A stretch of DNA of 64,000 bases from Bacteroides cellulosilyticus DSM 14838 (GTDB lineage: Bacteria > Bacteroidota > Bacteroidia > Bacteroidales > Bacteroidaceae). Position 1 is the first letter of the stretch; each line of letters begins with the position of its first letter. The notes below the pieces were generated by a model. That model did no database searches and was not told where the DNA came from. It worked only from the letters and a program-made list of their open reading frames with translations. The translations under genes and the position numbers were made by a program. Shown here piece by piece: positions 53,692 through 62,905 of this stretch. The stretch spans positions 1,052,517-1,116,516 of the forward strand of contig NZ_EQ973490.1 of NCBI RefSeq assembly GCF_000158035.1, given 5' to 3'.

Positions 53692-54816
53692 TTATGCAAG
53701 TATAATCAAATCTACGTTTGCCTGAGCTAAATCATTCACAAATTTTCTGTATTTCAACACCATAAACAAAGATTGAGGTAAACGGAAAGAAGGACTGCCC
53801 ATACAAACAGAAGTGATCTGTCTCTCTTTACAAGTACGGATGATGGCATCCAATACATCTTTGGATTGTACCTGAACCACTTCACCATCCAACTCAGTGA
53901 CCAACTTAAAGTGATTCAACAGATAGCGCTGACTTGCCAGGTCGATACGGTCAGCACTCTCGCGGGGTGTTTGTACATATAGGGCTATAAAAGAAGTATT
54001 GTAACGGGTTGCCAGACGTGCCGCCTTACGAATGATGCGTCGAGGCGTCTTCTCCTTACTGCTGATGCATGCCAGAAACTTCTCATGCCGGACTCCTACA
54101 CTGGAAACGACCACTTCATTCTCCACTTTCTTCTCCACACGCAACGCTACTTCCTTCAAAGCCAATTCACGCAATTGAAGGATATTCTCGGTTTTGAAGA
54201 AGTTATTCAACGCCATGGGTACTTTCTCCGGTTTATAGATTTTACCGGCTTTCAGGCGGGTGATGAGTTCTTCGGCAGTGAGGTCGATGTTCACCACTTC
54301 ATCCGCTTCCTGCAATACACTGTCAGGGATACGCTCTTTGACTTCGATGCCGGAGATGCCCTGAACTTCTTCGTTGACGCTTTCAATGTGCTGGATGTTG
54401 ACAGCGGAAATCACATTGATACCTTCGTCCAGCAAATCCATCACGTCTTGCCAGCGTTTCTCGTTTCGGCTGCCCTCTACGTTGGTATGCGCCAGTTCGT
54501 CTACAATGACAATATCGGGATGGATACGGATAATACCCTCCAAATCCATCTCTTCCAGTTCCTTTGCCTTGTAGAATATCTTCCGCCGCGGAATGACAGG
54601 GAGTCCTTCCAGTAATACTTCCGTCCCGGCACGACCATGGGTTTCGACGTAACCGATTTGTACATCTACACCATTATCCAAAAGGTCATGGGCTTCCTGA
54701 AGCATCCTATACGACTTACCTACACCGGCAATCATGCCGATGTAGATCTTGAATTTTCCACGACGGGACTTCTTAATCAGGTCGAGGAAGTGCTGTACAC
54801 TTTCTTCTCTGTTCAT
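53692..54816 (-). CDS. kdpD: KdpD sensor-domain protein without kinase domain
   Basis: This encodes 374 residues. Residues about 19-225 are the KdpD N-terminal domain, with a Walker A motif (GMIAGVGKS, 27-35) and IVIVDELAHTN. Residues about 240-370 are a universal-stress-protein domain. The membrane and kinase parts of classical KdpD are missing. No signal peptide is seen, so it is cytoplasmic. In other bacteria this domain senses potassium or ATP state and tunes the kinase; here it would do so in trans on the kinase encoded next. The symbol denotes homology to the KdpD N-terminus only. Confidence 0.88.
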   Translation of the reverse strand: MNREESVQHFLDLIKKSRRGKFKIYIGMIAGVGKSYRMLQEAHDLLDNGVDVQIGYVETHGRAGTEVLLEGLPVIPRRKIFYKAKELEEMDLEGIIRIHPDIVIVDELAHTNVEGSRNEKRWQDVMDLLDEGINVISAVNIQHIESVNEEVQGISGIEVKERIPDSVLQEADEVVNIDLTAEELITRLKAGKIYKPEKVPMALNNFFKTENILQLRELALKEVALRVEKKVENEVVVSSVGVRHEKFLACISSKEKTPRRIIRKAARLATRYNTSFIALYVQTPRESADRIDLASQRYLLNHFKLVTELDGEVVQVQSKDVLDAIIRTCKERQITSVCMGSPSFRLPQSLFMVLKYRKFVNDLAQANVDLIILA

Positions 54817-54826
54817 ACTTTCATTT

Positions 54827-54923
54827 TTAGGCGCGGATTACGCGGATTACACGGATTAAAGGCTGCGCTATTACGCTGTATTACAGAACAAGAATCCGTG
54901 TAATCCGCGTAATCCGTGCCTAA
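54827..54923. repeat. 31-bp inverted repeat built on GGATTACnCGGATTA
   Basis: TTAGGCGCGGATTACGCGGA (continuing TTACACGGATT) is complementary to 54893-54923, with one mismatch. Each arm holds three phased ATTAC-type units. It lies between kdpD and the frameshifted porin gene. It looks like a mobile or amplified intergenic palindrome rather than a simple terminator. Confidence 0.7.
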
Positions 54924-54933
54924 TCTTTAGTTA

Positions 54934-55684
54934 TCACGGTTTCAACGTTATACCAAATACCAAATGAGCATCCTCCAAACATGGATTCCAGATAGCTTGC
55001 GCAAAGATAGGCAATGAAAACGAATCTGTTATCCTGATAGCCGTGGTAGCTTTCAACGCTACATTGGTAAAAGCAAAACCGGAATTTCCATATCCTACTG
55101 TATAAGTTTTATAAGGAACGAATCCTACGGTTGCATTCAAATCTACCGACTTCACACTGAACGGATAGTTCAGCTCGCAATAGGAAGAATAATTTTGCTT
55201 ACCTTCCTCATTCTTATCGGCACCGGCAAACATCAGATACCATGCCATAGACAAAGGAAGTTTCTCACAAGGCAACGTATAAGCCAAACCTGCTTCAAAG
55301 AAGTGAGCAGTTTCATGGCTCTTGAAGTTGAAGTACTTCCCGGCTCCCTGACCTGCCCACCATAGACTTGCTACGGACAGTGGTGGGCCCTGATTCACCT
55401 AAAGTATAAGCAGCCGTCAGATCTATCTCCTTGCTTGCCAGTCCTTCTGAAGATTTATTACCATCGAAGTCTGTCGAGCCCCAGGCTGTCACAGAAAAAT
55501 CACCTATGCTGAATCCTAAAGTCGGCTGGAAACTTGCTCCGGTCTGATAAACACCACGCCAGACGTAAGAGCTGACTAAATCACCCTGCACAGTAAATTC
55601 CTGAGCCTTTGCACTTGTAGTTCCTAAAATACAGGCAACAGCAACTGCTGCTGTCGCAAAAATATTGTTTCTTAATCTTTTCAT
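54934..55684 (-). pseudogene. Frameshifted outer-membrane (TorF-like porin) gene of the kdp locus
   Basis: Two overlapping frames together make one protein of about 250 residues. The first (55684 to about 55385) encodes a signal peptide ending in SAKAQ and barrel strands (GDLVSSYVWRGVYQTGASFQPT, FSVTAWGSTDF, KEIDLTAAYTLGESGP). The second (about 55393 to 54934) continues with PLSVASLWWAG, KYFNFKSHETAHFFEAGL and ends VFGITLKP. The break falls in GGGCCCACCACTG at about 55378-55392. Either a real one-base indel or a sequencing error is possible. The frame is otherwise well preserved, so any inactivation is recent. Confidence 0.8.
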
Positions 55685-55725
55685 AATTCATTCAATCTTT
55701 TTAAAAGTAAGGTTGTCTTTAAAAA

Positions 55726-55800
55726 AGAGAGGCAGCGTTCCATTCACCCTGTTTTAGACATCACCATGGCAAAATATGAATGGAATCTGTCCGCCTCTCT
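55726..55800 (-). terminator. Terminator after kdpC
   Basis: AGAGAGGC...TTCCATTCA pairs with TGAATGGAA...GCCTCTCT. On the minus strand the stem is followed by TTTTTT. It should end the kdpABC transcript and separate it from the porin gene. Confidence 0.75.
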
Positions 55801-55812
55801 ACCAACCTAAAG

Positions 55813-56388
55813 TTATTTCTTATTTGCTTCTTCCAGTGCGATATTCAGTTTCAGAACATTCACCTTCTCCGTACCGAAAAGGCCGAGAAGCGGTTTCTGT
55901 ACTGCATTGTCTACGAGAGTCTTTACTTGTGCCTCGTCCATGCCACGTGCCTGGGCCACGCGTTTCACCTGTACATAAGCACTGGCGGGAGTGATATCCG
56001 GATCAAGCCCCGAAGCACTGGCAGTTACCATTTCTGCCGGAACGTCTTTACGGTTCAGATAAGGATGGTGTACGAGGAAAGTATCGATACGGGCTTCTAC
56101 CTCCGAAAGATATTCTTCGTTGGTAGGGCCTTTGTTGCTACCGGAAGAACTGGTAGCATCGTAACCGTCACCGGCATGGGAAGGGCGTCCCCAGAAGTAG
56201 ACGTCTTTTGTGAACATCTGTCCTACATTAGCGGCACCGACAACTTTACCATCCAGAGTCGCTACTTCCGCATTACCCTTATTGGGACCTGCCACCTGGG
56301 CAAATATCCACAGGATAAGGATATAGAATACAGAGAAGAACACGCAAAATGCAAGTGTTATTTTAAGGGATTTGAATAATGTTTTCAT
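55813..56388 (-). CDS. kdpC: KdpC, potassium-transporting ATPase subunit C
   Basis: This encodes 191 residues with one N-terminal membrane helix (about 12-33). WGRPSHAGDGYDATSSSGSNKGPTN and ASGLDPDITPASAYVQVKRVAQARG are the KdpC signatures. KdpC sits beside KdpA and KdpB in the inner-membrane complex and is thought to aid high-affinity potassium binding. It starts 12 bp after kdpB. Confidence 0.97.
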   Translation of the reverse strand: MKTLFKSLKITLAFCVFFSVFYILILWIFAQVAGPNKGNAEVATLDGKVVGAANVGQMFTKDVYFWGRPSHAGDGYDATSSSGSNKGPTNEEYLSEVEARIDTFLVHHPYLNRKDVPAEMVTASASGLDPDITPASAYVQVKRVAQARGMDEAQVKTLVDNAVQKPLLGLFGTEKVNVLKLNIALEEANKK

Positions 56389-56400
56389 TACTGTTTTTAT

Positions 56401-58452
56401 TTATTGAAAGAATAAACTGACAATCATATCTATTAATTTAATTCCGATAAAGGGTGCAATGACACCGCCTAAGCCATAAATCAGCAAGTTGCGGCGAAGC
56501 AATGCACTGGCACCAATCGGTTTATACTGTACTCCTTTCAGTGCCAACGGAATCAATATAGGAATAATTATAGCGTTAAAAATTATAGCTGAAAGGACGG
56601 CTGACTCAGGACTATGCAGCCCCATAATATTCAGCGGTGCCAACTGAGGGATGGCTACCATAAACAAAGCGGGAATAATCGCAAAGTATTTAGCCACGTC
56701 ATTTGCTATAGAGAACGTGGTCAACGTACCGCGCGTCATCAACAACTGTTTACCGATTTCCACAATTTCAATCAGCTTCGTAGGATCATTATCCAAGTCC
56801 ACCATATTACCGGCTTCCTTTGCAGCCTGCGTACCGCTATTCATAGCAACGCCCACATTTGCCTGTGCCAATGCCGGAGCATCATTTGTACCGTCTCCCA
56901 TCATTGCCACCAGTTTACCGGACTGCTGCTCTTTCTTGATATACTCCATCTTATCTTCCGGCTTAGCCTCAGCTATAAAATCATCCACACCAGCCTTTTC
57001 TGCGATATACTTTGCTGTCAGCGGATTATCTCCAGTCACCATCACCGTCTTCACTCCCATCTTGCGAAGGCGTTCGAAACGTTCCTGAATACCTGGTTTG
57101 ATGATGTCCTGCAACTCAATAACGCCGGCCACCTGCCGGTTGACACACACTACCAACGGTGTACCGCCGTTACTTGAAATTGCAGCAATCACATCTTCCA
57201 CCTCTTTCGGGAAACTGTTTCCGGCACTCTCTGCAATCTTACGGATAGCATCGAAAGCACCTTTACGTATCTGAGTACCATTTTGCAAATCCACGCCTGA
57301 ACACTTTGTTTCAGCAGTGAACTTAATCATTCGGGCACCCGTAGTATTCAGGTCACGCATACGGCGACCTGTTTCCCGTCCCAGTTCTATAATTGATTTA
57401 CCCTCCGGCGTTTCATCTGAGATGGAAGACAGCAGGCAAGCCTCAATAAAATCACGTTCGTCCACACCGGGAGCTGCATAGAACTTCGTAGCTTTACGGT
57501 TACCGATTGTAATAGTTCCCGTTTTATCCAGCAGCAACGTATCAATATCACCGGCCGTTTCCACTGCCTTACCCGATTTCGTTATCACATTGGCACGAAG
57601 CGCACGGTCCATACCTGCAATGCCGATAGCAGAAAGTAGGCCACCGATCGTAGTCGGTATCAGGCAAACAAACAGGGAAAGAATAGCTGCAATCGAGATA
57701 TACGTTCCCGGATGCTCTATATTTGTATAATCCGCCATTGGAATCAGCGTGACGCAAACAATCACGAATACCAGTGTGAAACCTGCCAGCAGGATAGTCA
57801 GCGCTATTTCATTCGGTGTTTTCTTCCGGGTAGCACCTTCCACTAATGCAATCATCTTATCCAGGAAGCTCTCACCCTGTTGTTGGGTTACCAATACCTT
57901 TATCTTATCAGAAAGCACCTTCGTACCACCGGTTACGGAACTCTTATCCCCACCCGCCTCACGGATTACCGGGGCAGATTCACCTGTAATGGCACTTTCA
58001 TCAATGGAAGCCAGTCCTTCTACAATCTCACCATCAGCCGGAATCGTATCACCGGCTTCGCAAATAAAGTAATCACCTTTCTTCAGGCGTGCACTACTGA
58101 TATTGCAGACTTTGCCATCAATCAGAATTTTAGCGGGAGTCTCCTCACGCGTTTTGCGTAGGCTGTCGGCCTGAGCCTTACCACGAGCCTCGGCAATAGC
58201 CTCAGCAAAGTTAGCGAACAACAGAGTAACAAAGAGAACGACGAACACCAGAAAGTTGTACCCGAATGTTCCATATTCCGTAGTTCCCAGCGAGAGGATG
58301 CAGACTACCAGCATCACCAGCGTCACAAGCTCCACCGTAAACATAATCGGATTCTTAATCATCACCCGTGGATCCAACTTCACGAATGATTGCTTCAAGC
58401 TTTCCATTACTTGCTCCTTTTGAAACAAAGAAGCTGATTTCTTATCTTTCAT
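56401..58452 (-). CDS. kdpB: KdpB, potassium-transporting P-type ATPase catalytic subunit
   Basis: This encodes 683 residues, normal for KdpB. D309 in LLDKTGTIT is the phosphorylated aspartate. TGESAPV is the actuator-loop motif and [31 protein letters not shown] the hinge motif. ATP hydrolysis here drives potassium import through KdpA. It lies 23 bp downstream of kdpA and upstream of kdpC in one transcript. Confidence 0.98.
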   Translation of the reverse strand: MKDKKSASLFQKEQVMESLKQSFVKLDPRVMIKNPIMFTVELVTLVMLVVCILSLGTTEYGTFGYNFLVFVVLFVTLLFANFAEAIAEARGKAQADSLRKTREETPAKILIDGKVCNISSARLKKGDYFICEAGDTIPADGEIVEGLASIDESAITGESAPVIREAGGDKSSVTGGTKVLSDKIKVLVTQQQGESFLDKMIALVEGATRKKTPNEIALTILLAGFTLVFVIVCVTLIPMADYTNIEHPGTYISIAAILSLFVCLIPTTIGGLLSAIGIAGMDRALRANVITKSGKAVETAGDIDTLLLDKTGTITIGNRKATKFYAAPGVDERDFIEACLLSSISDETPEGKSIIELGRETGRRMRDLNTTGARMIKFTAETKCSGVDLQNGTQIRKGAFDAIRKIAESAGNSFPKEVEDVIAAISSNGGTPLVVCVNRQVAGVIELQDIIKPGIQERFERLRKMGVKTVMVTGDNPLTAKYIAEKAGVDDFIAEAKPEDKMEYIKKEQQSGKLVAMMGDGTNDAPALAQANVGVAMNSGTQAAKEAGNMVDLDNDPTKLIEIVEIGKQLLMTRGTLTTFSIANDVAKYFAIIPALFMVAIPQLAPLNIMGLHSPESAVLSAIIFNAIIIPILIPLALKGVQYKPIGASALLRRNLLIYGLGGVIAPFIGIKLIDMIVSLFFQ

Positions 58453-58475
58453 TTTATGAAATTACTAATTATGAA

Positions 58476-60182
58476 TTACAAACTAAAATGTTCGGCAATC
58501 GTACTCAACGCATGCACCGGGAAGAATGACAGGGCAGCCACAATGAAGATAACCGCAAAAGTCATCACTGCAAATGTCACCGTATCCGTCTTCAGTGTAC
58601 CGGCACTTTCCGGGATAAATTTCTTCTGCGCCAGCAAACCGGCAATGGCCACCTGCCCTACAATCGGGATAAAACGGCTCAGAATAAGTACCCAACCACA
58701 CGAATAATTCCAGAAATAAGTATTATCTCCCAGTCCCTCGAAACCGGACCCATTATTAGCTGCACACGAAGTAAACTCATATAATTGCTCACTCAGCCCG
58801 TGGAAACCCGGATTATTCAGCCATCCGCCCTCACTCGCCACGAAATCGGGATGATGGGCAAACAGATACGTAGACAGAGCCGTTCCTACCAGGATCACAA
58901 ACGGATGAAGTAATGCCACAACGGTCGCAATTTTCATTTCGCGTGCCTCCACCTTCTTTCCGAGGAATTCCGGTGTACGTCCTACCATCAGTCCGCTGAT
59001 AAACACGGCTATAATTATAAATGTATAGTAGTTCATCCAACCTACCCCGACACCACCGAACCAGGTATTAATCTGCATATTCAGCATCTCCATCATACCA
59101 CTGAGCGGCATCGTAGAGTCGTGCATACCATTCACCGAACCATTGGAAGTGACGGTGGTCGTAATGCTCCACAAGGCTGTTGCAGCAGAACCAAGCCGTA
59201 CCTCTTTTCCCTCCATCGCTCCGCCATCCTGCGCAATACCCAGTTCGTCAATACGCGGGTTACCGTTCATCTCCTGATAGACATTGATGCCGACACCCGC
59301 CAGATAGGCAAAAAGCATTACACCGAATATACTATAAGCTAGTTTCTTACGATTGGAATAGAAACCGAGTGCGAAAACCATTGCCATCGGTATGATCAGG
59401 ATAGACCAACATTCCACCATATTGGACAGATACGTAGGATTCTCCAACGGATGCGAAGAGTTTACACCGAAATAACCGCCACCATTGGTACCCAATTGTT
59501 TAATAGGCACAATGGCTGCCGCAGGTCCCTGCGAAACCAGTTGTTCCTGTCCTTCCAGCGTGGTCACCTCCATCTTGCCATCGAATCCCATTGGAGTGCC
59601 CTGAAGAATCAGGATAAAGCCCACAATCAGGGAAAGAGGCAACAGGATACGTGTACTGCTCAATACAAGGAAGTTCCAGAAGTTACCTATTGTCTTCGTT
59701 GTCTTTACACTGATGGACTTCATGACACCTGCCATAGCCGCCATACCCGTTGCCGCCGTAATAAACTGAAACAGCATGATGACGAACAATTGCGTAAAGT
59801 AAGTTAATCCGCTTTCACCGGAATAATGCTGTAAGTTACAGTTCACCATAAAACTGATGCAGGTGTTAAATGCCTGATCCGGACTCTGCGGTCCGTTACC
59901 GTCAGGGTTCAGAGGCAGCCAGTGTTGAGTAACCAGCAGCACCATGCCCCACACAAACCAGAAAGCATTCAATATCAACAATGCTTTCAAGAACTGTTTC
60001 CAGTTCATCTCCTCCTGTGGATTGATACCGGAAACTTTGAATATCAATCTCTCGACCGGCTTCATGAAGTCCGACCATGTTTTTTGTCCTTTATAGACTT
60101 TTGCAATATACTTTCCTAATGGATAAGCCAATACCACCATCAGGATAACTTGCAACGCTACGCCTAAAATTTCTGTGTTCAT
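58476..60182 (-). CDS. kdpA: KdpA, potassium-transporting ATPase channel-like subunit
   Basis: This encodes 568 residues with ten or so membrane helices. The potassium-binding loops appear in order: NCNLQHYSGE, GTNGGGYFGVNSSHPLENP and CAANNGSGFEGL. KdpA forms the potassium path through the inner membrane. The start follows the KdpF-like ORF by 12 bp. Confidence 0.98.
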   Translation of the reverse strand: MNTEILGVALQVILMVVLAYPLGKYIAKVYKGQKTWSDFMKPVERLIFKVSGINPQEEMNWKQFLKALLILNAFWFVWGMVLLVTQHWLPLNPDGNGPQSPDQAFNTCISFMVNCNLQHYSGESGLTYFTQLFVIMLFQFITAATGMAAMAGVMKSISVKTTKTIGNFWNFLVLSSTRILLPLSLIVGFILILQGTPMGFDGKMEVTTLEGQEQLVSQGPAAAIVPIKQLGTNGGGYFGVNSSHPLENPTYLSNMVECWSILIIPMAMVFALGFYSNRKKLAYSIFGVMLFAYLAGVGINVYQEMNGNPRIDELGIAQDGGAMEGKEVRLGSAATALWSITTTVTSNGSVNGMHDSTMPLSGMMEMLNMQINTWFGGVGVGWMNYYTFIIIAVFISGLMVGRTPEFLGKKVEAREMKIATVVALLHPFVILVGTALSTYLFAHHPDFVASEGGWLNNPGFHGLSEQLYEFTSCAANNGSGFEGLGDNTYFWNYSCGWVLILSRFIPIVGQVAIAGLLAQKKFIPESAGTLKTDTVTFAVMTFAVIFIVAALSFFPVHALSTIAEHFSL

Positions 60183-60194
60183 TTTCTTTCTACT

Positions 60195-60275
60195 TTAAAA
60201 CTTCTCCGGTCTCACAAGTACATAAATCAAATACCCGAAAACCGCAATACCCAATACAAATAATGCTGTATACAT
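60195..60275 (-). CDS. kdpF: KdpF-like 26-residue membrane peptide
   Basis: A 26-codon ORF encodes MYTALFVLGIAVFGYLIYVL with a VRPEKF tail. A single membrane helix followed by a short tail, directly upstream of kdpA, matches KdpF, which stabilises the Kdp complex. A purine-rich GAAGGAGAGAG precedes the ATG, an unusually good ribosome site for this genus. It is easily missed because of its size. Confidence 0.8.
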   Translation of the reverse strand: MYTALFVLGIAVFGYLIYVLVRPEKF

Positions 60276-60290
60276 AATTCTCTCTCCTTC

Positions 60291-60386
60291 TTAAATCTTT
60301 TCAAACCAGTCCACACATTTCCAAAACAGCCAGAAAGCGAACAAGCCACTCAGCAGGCAGAAAATAAATGAAATCGTTAGTCCCAT
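60291..60386 (-). CDS. 31-residue membrane peptide at the head of the kdp operon
   Basis: A 32-codon ORF encodes MGLTISFIFCLLSGLFAFWL then FWKCVDWFEKI. One hydrophobic helix is followed by an aromatic, charged end. It lies 15 bp upstream of the KdpF-like ORF and about 40 bp downstream of the predicted transcription start. I do not recognise a family. A small Kdp accessory peptide is a reasonable guess. Confidence 0.55.
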   Translation of the reverse strand: MGLTISFIFCLLSGLFAFWLFWKCVDWFEKI

Positions 60387-60436
60387 GTTTTTTACCTTTA
60401 TTGAATTAATACTATTTATTTTATCGGAAGGTTATG

Positions 60437-60452
60437 TGCCAATAGCGTGCCA
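60437..60452 (-). promoter_or_regulatory. Sigma-54 (-24/-12) promoter of the kdp operon
   Basis: The minus strand reads TGGCACGCTATTGGCA, against the consensus TGGCACGnnnnTTGCA: 11 of 12 defined positions match, with the GG and GC doublets correctly spaced. Transcription would start near 60425, upstream of the two small membrane ORFs. An NtrC-type activator gene lies just upstream, which supports the assignment. Confidence 0.75.
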
Positions 60453-60532
60453 GAAGGATGGACAAACTCATAAGCGTCTAATAAACAGCCTTATGCAACA
60501 AGCGAATCAGGATACTCCCTTAAAGAGCACCC

Positions 60533-60566
60533 TTTCAAAATGAAAAGGTATTATCTATTTTGAAAA
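60533..60566. promoter_or_regulatory. Possible enhancer site for the sigma-54 activator
   Basis: TTTCAAAAT and ATTTTGAAA form an inverted repeat separated by about 15 bases, centred about 120 bp upstream of the predicted start. That is a normal distance for NtrC-family binding sites. The assignment is positional. Confidence 0.4.
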
Positions 60567-60574
60567 GAATTGAG

Positions 60575-60943
60575 GGAAAGAATAAGGAAAAGAAACAATA
60601 CTATTGGGCGATTTCTGTCTGATTCCAGATTACCCAATACCCCCGTTGCATGCGTCGAACTTTTCTATCGGACTTTGTGCAACTTAATCAAAATGTCAAA
60701 ATGTAAATCGTGATATCTGAGATTTCTTTCTTTCGCACCAATACTTGTTGTGCTACAAAAAAACGCAAGTATTTCCTGTTAGAAAAATCCAATATGACTT
60801 AAAACCGAGAAAGAAAGTATATTTTAGAAACCGATTTCGTCATATTTAGTTCTTATTAATTGCATATATAATATATTCCCACAAAATCGATTATTAGATT
60901 CCGTTGCTTATCTTCTTTGAAATAGAGAAATATCGACCGCTTT
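60575..60943. other. AT-rich spacer upstream of the kdp promoter
   Basis: No ORF, tRNA or clear hairpin is supported. No confident promoter box was found in this stretch. Confidence 0.4.
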
Positions 60944-61136
60944 TTGACAAGGCTACACCCTTTTTGGAAGATGGTGTAACCTTTTAGTGATGATAGTGTA
61001 GCCTTATGAAGCAAAAGGTGTAGCCCTTTTGCGAATCACATCATCCGTTTGAGTGAAATTGATGATCTGTTTGATTAAAACAGATGATATATATGGGCTG
61101 AATAGATCATCTGTGGGCTGCCAATAGATGATATAA
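60944..61136. repeat. Two families of short degenerate repeats
   Basis: The first half holds four copies of a GGTGTAGCCTTTT-like unit, one inverted (AAGGCTACACCCTTTTT at about 60949, GGTGTAACCTTTT, AGTGTAGCCTTA, GGTGTAGCCCTTTT). The second half holds about five copies of GATGATCTGTTT or its reverse complement (GATGATCTG, CAGATGATAT, GATCATCTGT, AGATGATATA). No gene is present. It recalls the repeat cluster at 8394-8516 in style but not in sequence. Confidence 0.65.
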
Positions 61137-61282
61137 TCCTTATAAACTAATGTTATATTCTTCTAGAAGCAGCTTTCCAGCGGGAGCGCTTATTATTAAT
61201 AACGATGAAAGTTCAACATATAGCAGCAAAACTTCCCATTTTGGTATCTTATTGTCATATCAGATCTGATTGTGAATACAAG

Positions 61283-62626
61283 CTATATCCTATACTCCTC
61301 AATCTTCCTGTACAGCGTAGTCAAACCAATTTTCAGTAAACGGGCGGCCTCCGTCTTATTCCCCTTCGTGTACTCCAATACGCGCGCAATGTGACGACGC
61401 TCCATAGCCGAAAGTTCGAAGCTGCCAGGCGTCTCTTCATCCGACTGTTCGTAGTGGGCATTCTGGATGTCAAGTGGCAGATCGGCAATAGTCAACTGTT
61501 CGCCTTCGCAAACAATAAGACTGCGTTCTATCACATTACGGAGTTCGCGGATATTTCCTTTCCACGGTTGTAACTCCAAAGTAGCGAGGAAGTCAGGGGT
61601 TATTTCAGTTACCGGGCGGGAAAGTTGTGCGGAAAAGTTCTTCACGAAAGCCTTTGCCAACAGACGGATATCTCCTGCGCGCTCACGCAATGGCGGCAGA
61701 TGCACCTGGAATACAGAAAGACGATAAAACAGGTCTTCCCGGAAACGTCCTTTGACTATTTCTTCCGGCAAATTACGATTCGTTGCGGCTATAATACGCA
61801 CATTGACGCGTGTCGGCTTGGTGTCTCCTATCTTTATATATTCTCCCGTTTCGAGTATCCGCAATAGTTTGGCTTGCAATTCAAAAGCCATTTCACCTAT
61901 TTCATCCAGGAAGATCGTTCCATTGTTCGCCTCCTCAAAAAGTCCTTTCTTATCTTTCAACGCCCCTGTAAAGGAACCTGCTTTGTGACCAAACATCTCA
62001 CTTTCCAACAACTCCTTGCTAAACGAAGAACAGTTTACAGCCACAAAATTCTGCCGTGCACGCTTGCTGCTATAATGGATGGCCTGCGCAAACACTTCCT
62101 TGCCTGTTCCCGTTTCTCCGGTCAGCAATACAGGCACATCAGTCACCGACACTTTCTGCGCCAATAAAACAGCATCTTTCAAAGATTTGGACTCTCCCAG
62201 GATAGAATCAAAAGAGTACGCCTGCCCTACCTTCTTCTCAAGCTTTTCAAGACGGGCATTCATTGCGGCTTTCTCTACCGCACGACTGATAAGGGGAATA
62301 ATCTTGTTATTGTCATCTCCTTTGGTGATATAGTCGAAAGCTCCGTTCTTGATGGCTTGTACGCCATCGGGAATATTGCCATGAGCTGTCAAGAGAATGA
62401 CTTCCACATTGGGTGCAGCTTTCTTGATAGCCAACACCAAGTCTACCCCATTTCCATCGGGCAGAAAAACATCACACAAAGCGACATCGGGACTTTGCAG
62501 TTCCAACTGTTTCAGGGCAGCCCTGCAATCACCAGCCTGACATACTTCATATCCCTCCAACTCCATCATCCGTGCCAGCAGGGTACGGATTTGCACCTCG
62601 TCATCAACGATTAAAATCTTGCTCAT
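61283..62626 (-). CDS. NtrC-family sigma-54-dependent response regulator
   Basis: This encodes 447 residues from MSKILIVDDE. The receiver domain has its phosphoacceptor at D52 (ALCDVFLPDGNG). The AAA+ domain contains GETGTGKE (Walker A) and GSFTGA, a variant of the GAFTGA loop that contacts sigma-54. A Fis-type helix-turn-helix ends the protein (KTEAARLLKIGLTTLYRKIEEY). The start is supported by a -7 box at 62674-62681; the frame is open to 62707. Together with the -24/-12 promoter upstream of the kdp genes, it is the best candidate to activate kdp expression in place of the usual KdpE. Confidence 0.92.
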   Translation of the reverse strand: MSKILIVDDEVQIRTLLARMMELEGYEVCQAGDCRAALKQLELQSPDVALCDVFLPDGNGVDLVLAIKKAAPNVEVILLTAHGNIPDGVQAIKNGAFDYITKGDDNNKIIPLISRAVEKAAMNARLEKLEKKVGQAYSFDSILGESKSLKDAVLLAQKVSVTDVPVLLTGETGTGKEVFAQAIHYSSKRARQNFVAVNCSSFSKELLESEMFGHKAGSFTGALKDKKGLFEEANNGTIFLDEIGEMAFELQAKLLRILETGEYIKIGDTKPTRVNVRIIAATNRNLPEEIVKGRFREDLFYRLSVFQVHLPPLRERAGDIRLLAKAFVKNFSAQLSRPVTEITPDFLATLELQPWKGNIRELRNVIERSLIVCEGEQLTIADLPLDIQNAHYEQSDEETPGSFELSAMERRHIARVLEYTKGNKTEAARLLKIGLTTLYRKIEEYRI

Positions 62627-62673
62627 ATCTTTCGGATAAGTTTTAAACTGATAAATGCTAAAAACAGGGTGTG

Positions 62674-62681
62674 CAAATATA
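62674..62681 (-). promoter_or_regulatory. -7 box of the response regulator gene
   Basis: Minus-strand TATATTTG matches TAnnTTTG. The predicted start of transcription is about 40 bases before the ATG. The -33 box is not clear. Confidence 0.45.
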
Positions 62682-62905
62682 AAGCTTTTCCCTAATACGA
62701 ACGGCACATCTTTTGAACTTTTATAGTAGAAAGCTTGAAAACCCCGAAACTGATTTTAGAGCTTAACTCCATTCGTACAAGGAGATAAGAGCAGAAAAGA
62801 GCAAACAGGCAGCGGGGAGTTTCCCTTCCATTTTGATAAAATCATTCTGAAATGGCAAGGGGGCTTCACAAAAAGATTTGATTAATAACTAAAAAAAAGA
62901 AGAAT

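Noticed and set aside
56614-57177. Plus-strand frame of 187 codons
   Set aside because: It is opposite kdpB, whose P-type ATPase motifs are unambiguous.
60944-61136. CRISPR array
   Set aside because: The repeats are short, degenerate and in both orientations, with no regular spacers and no cas genes nearby.
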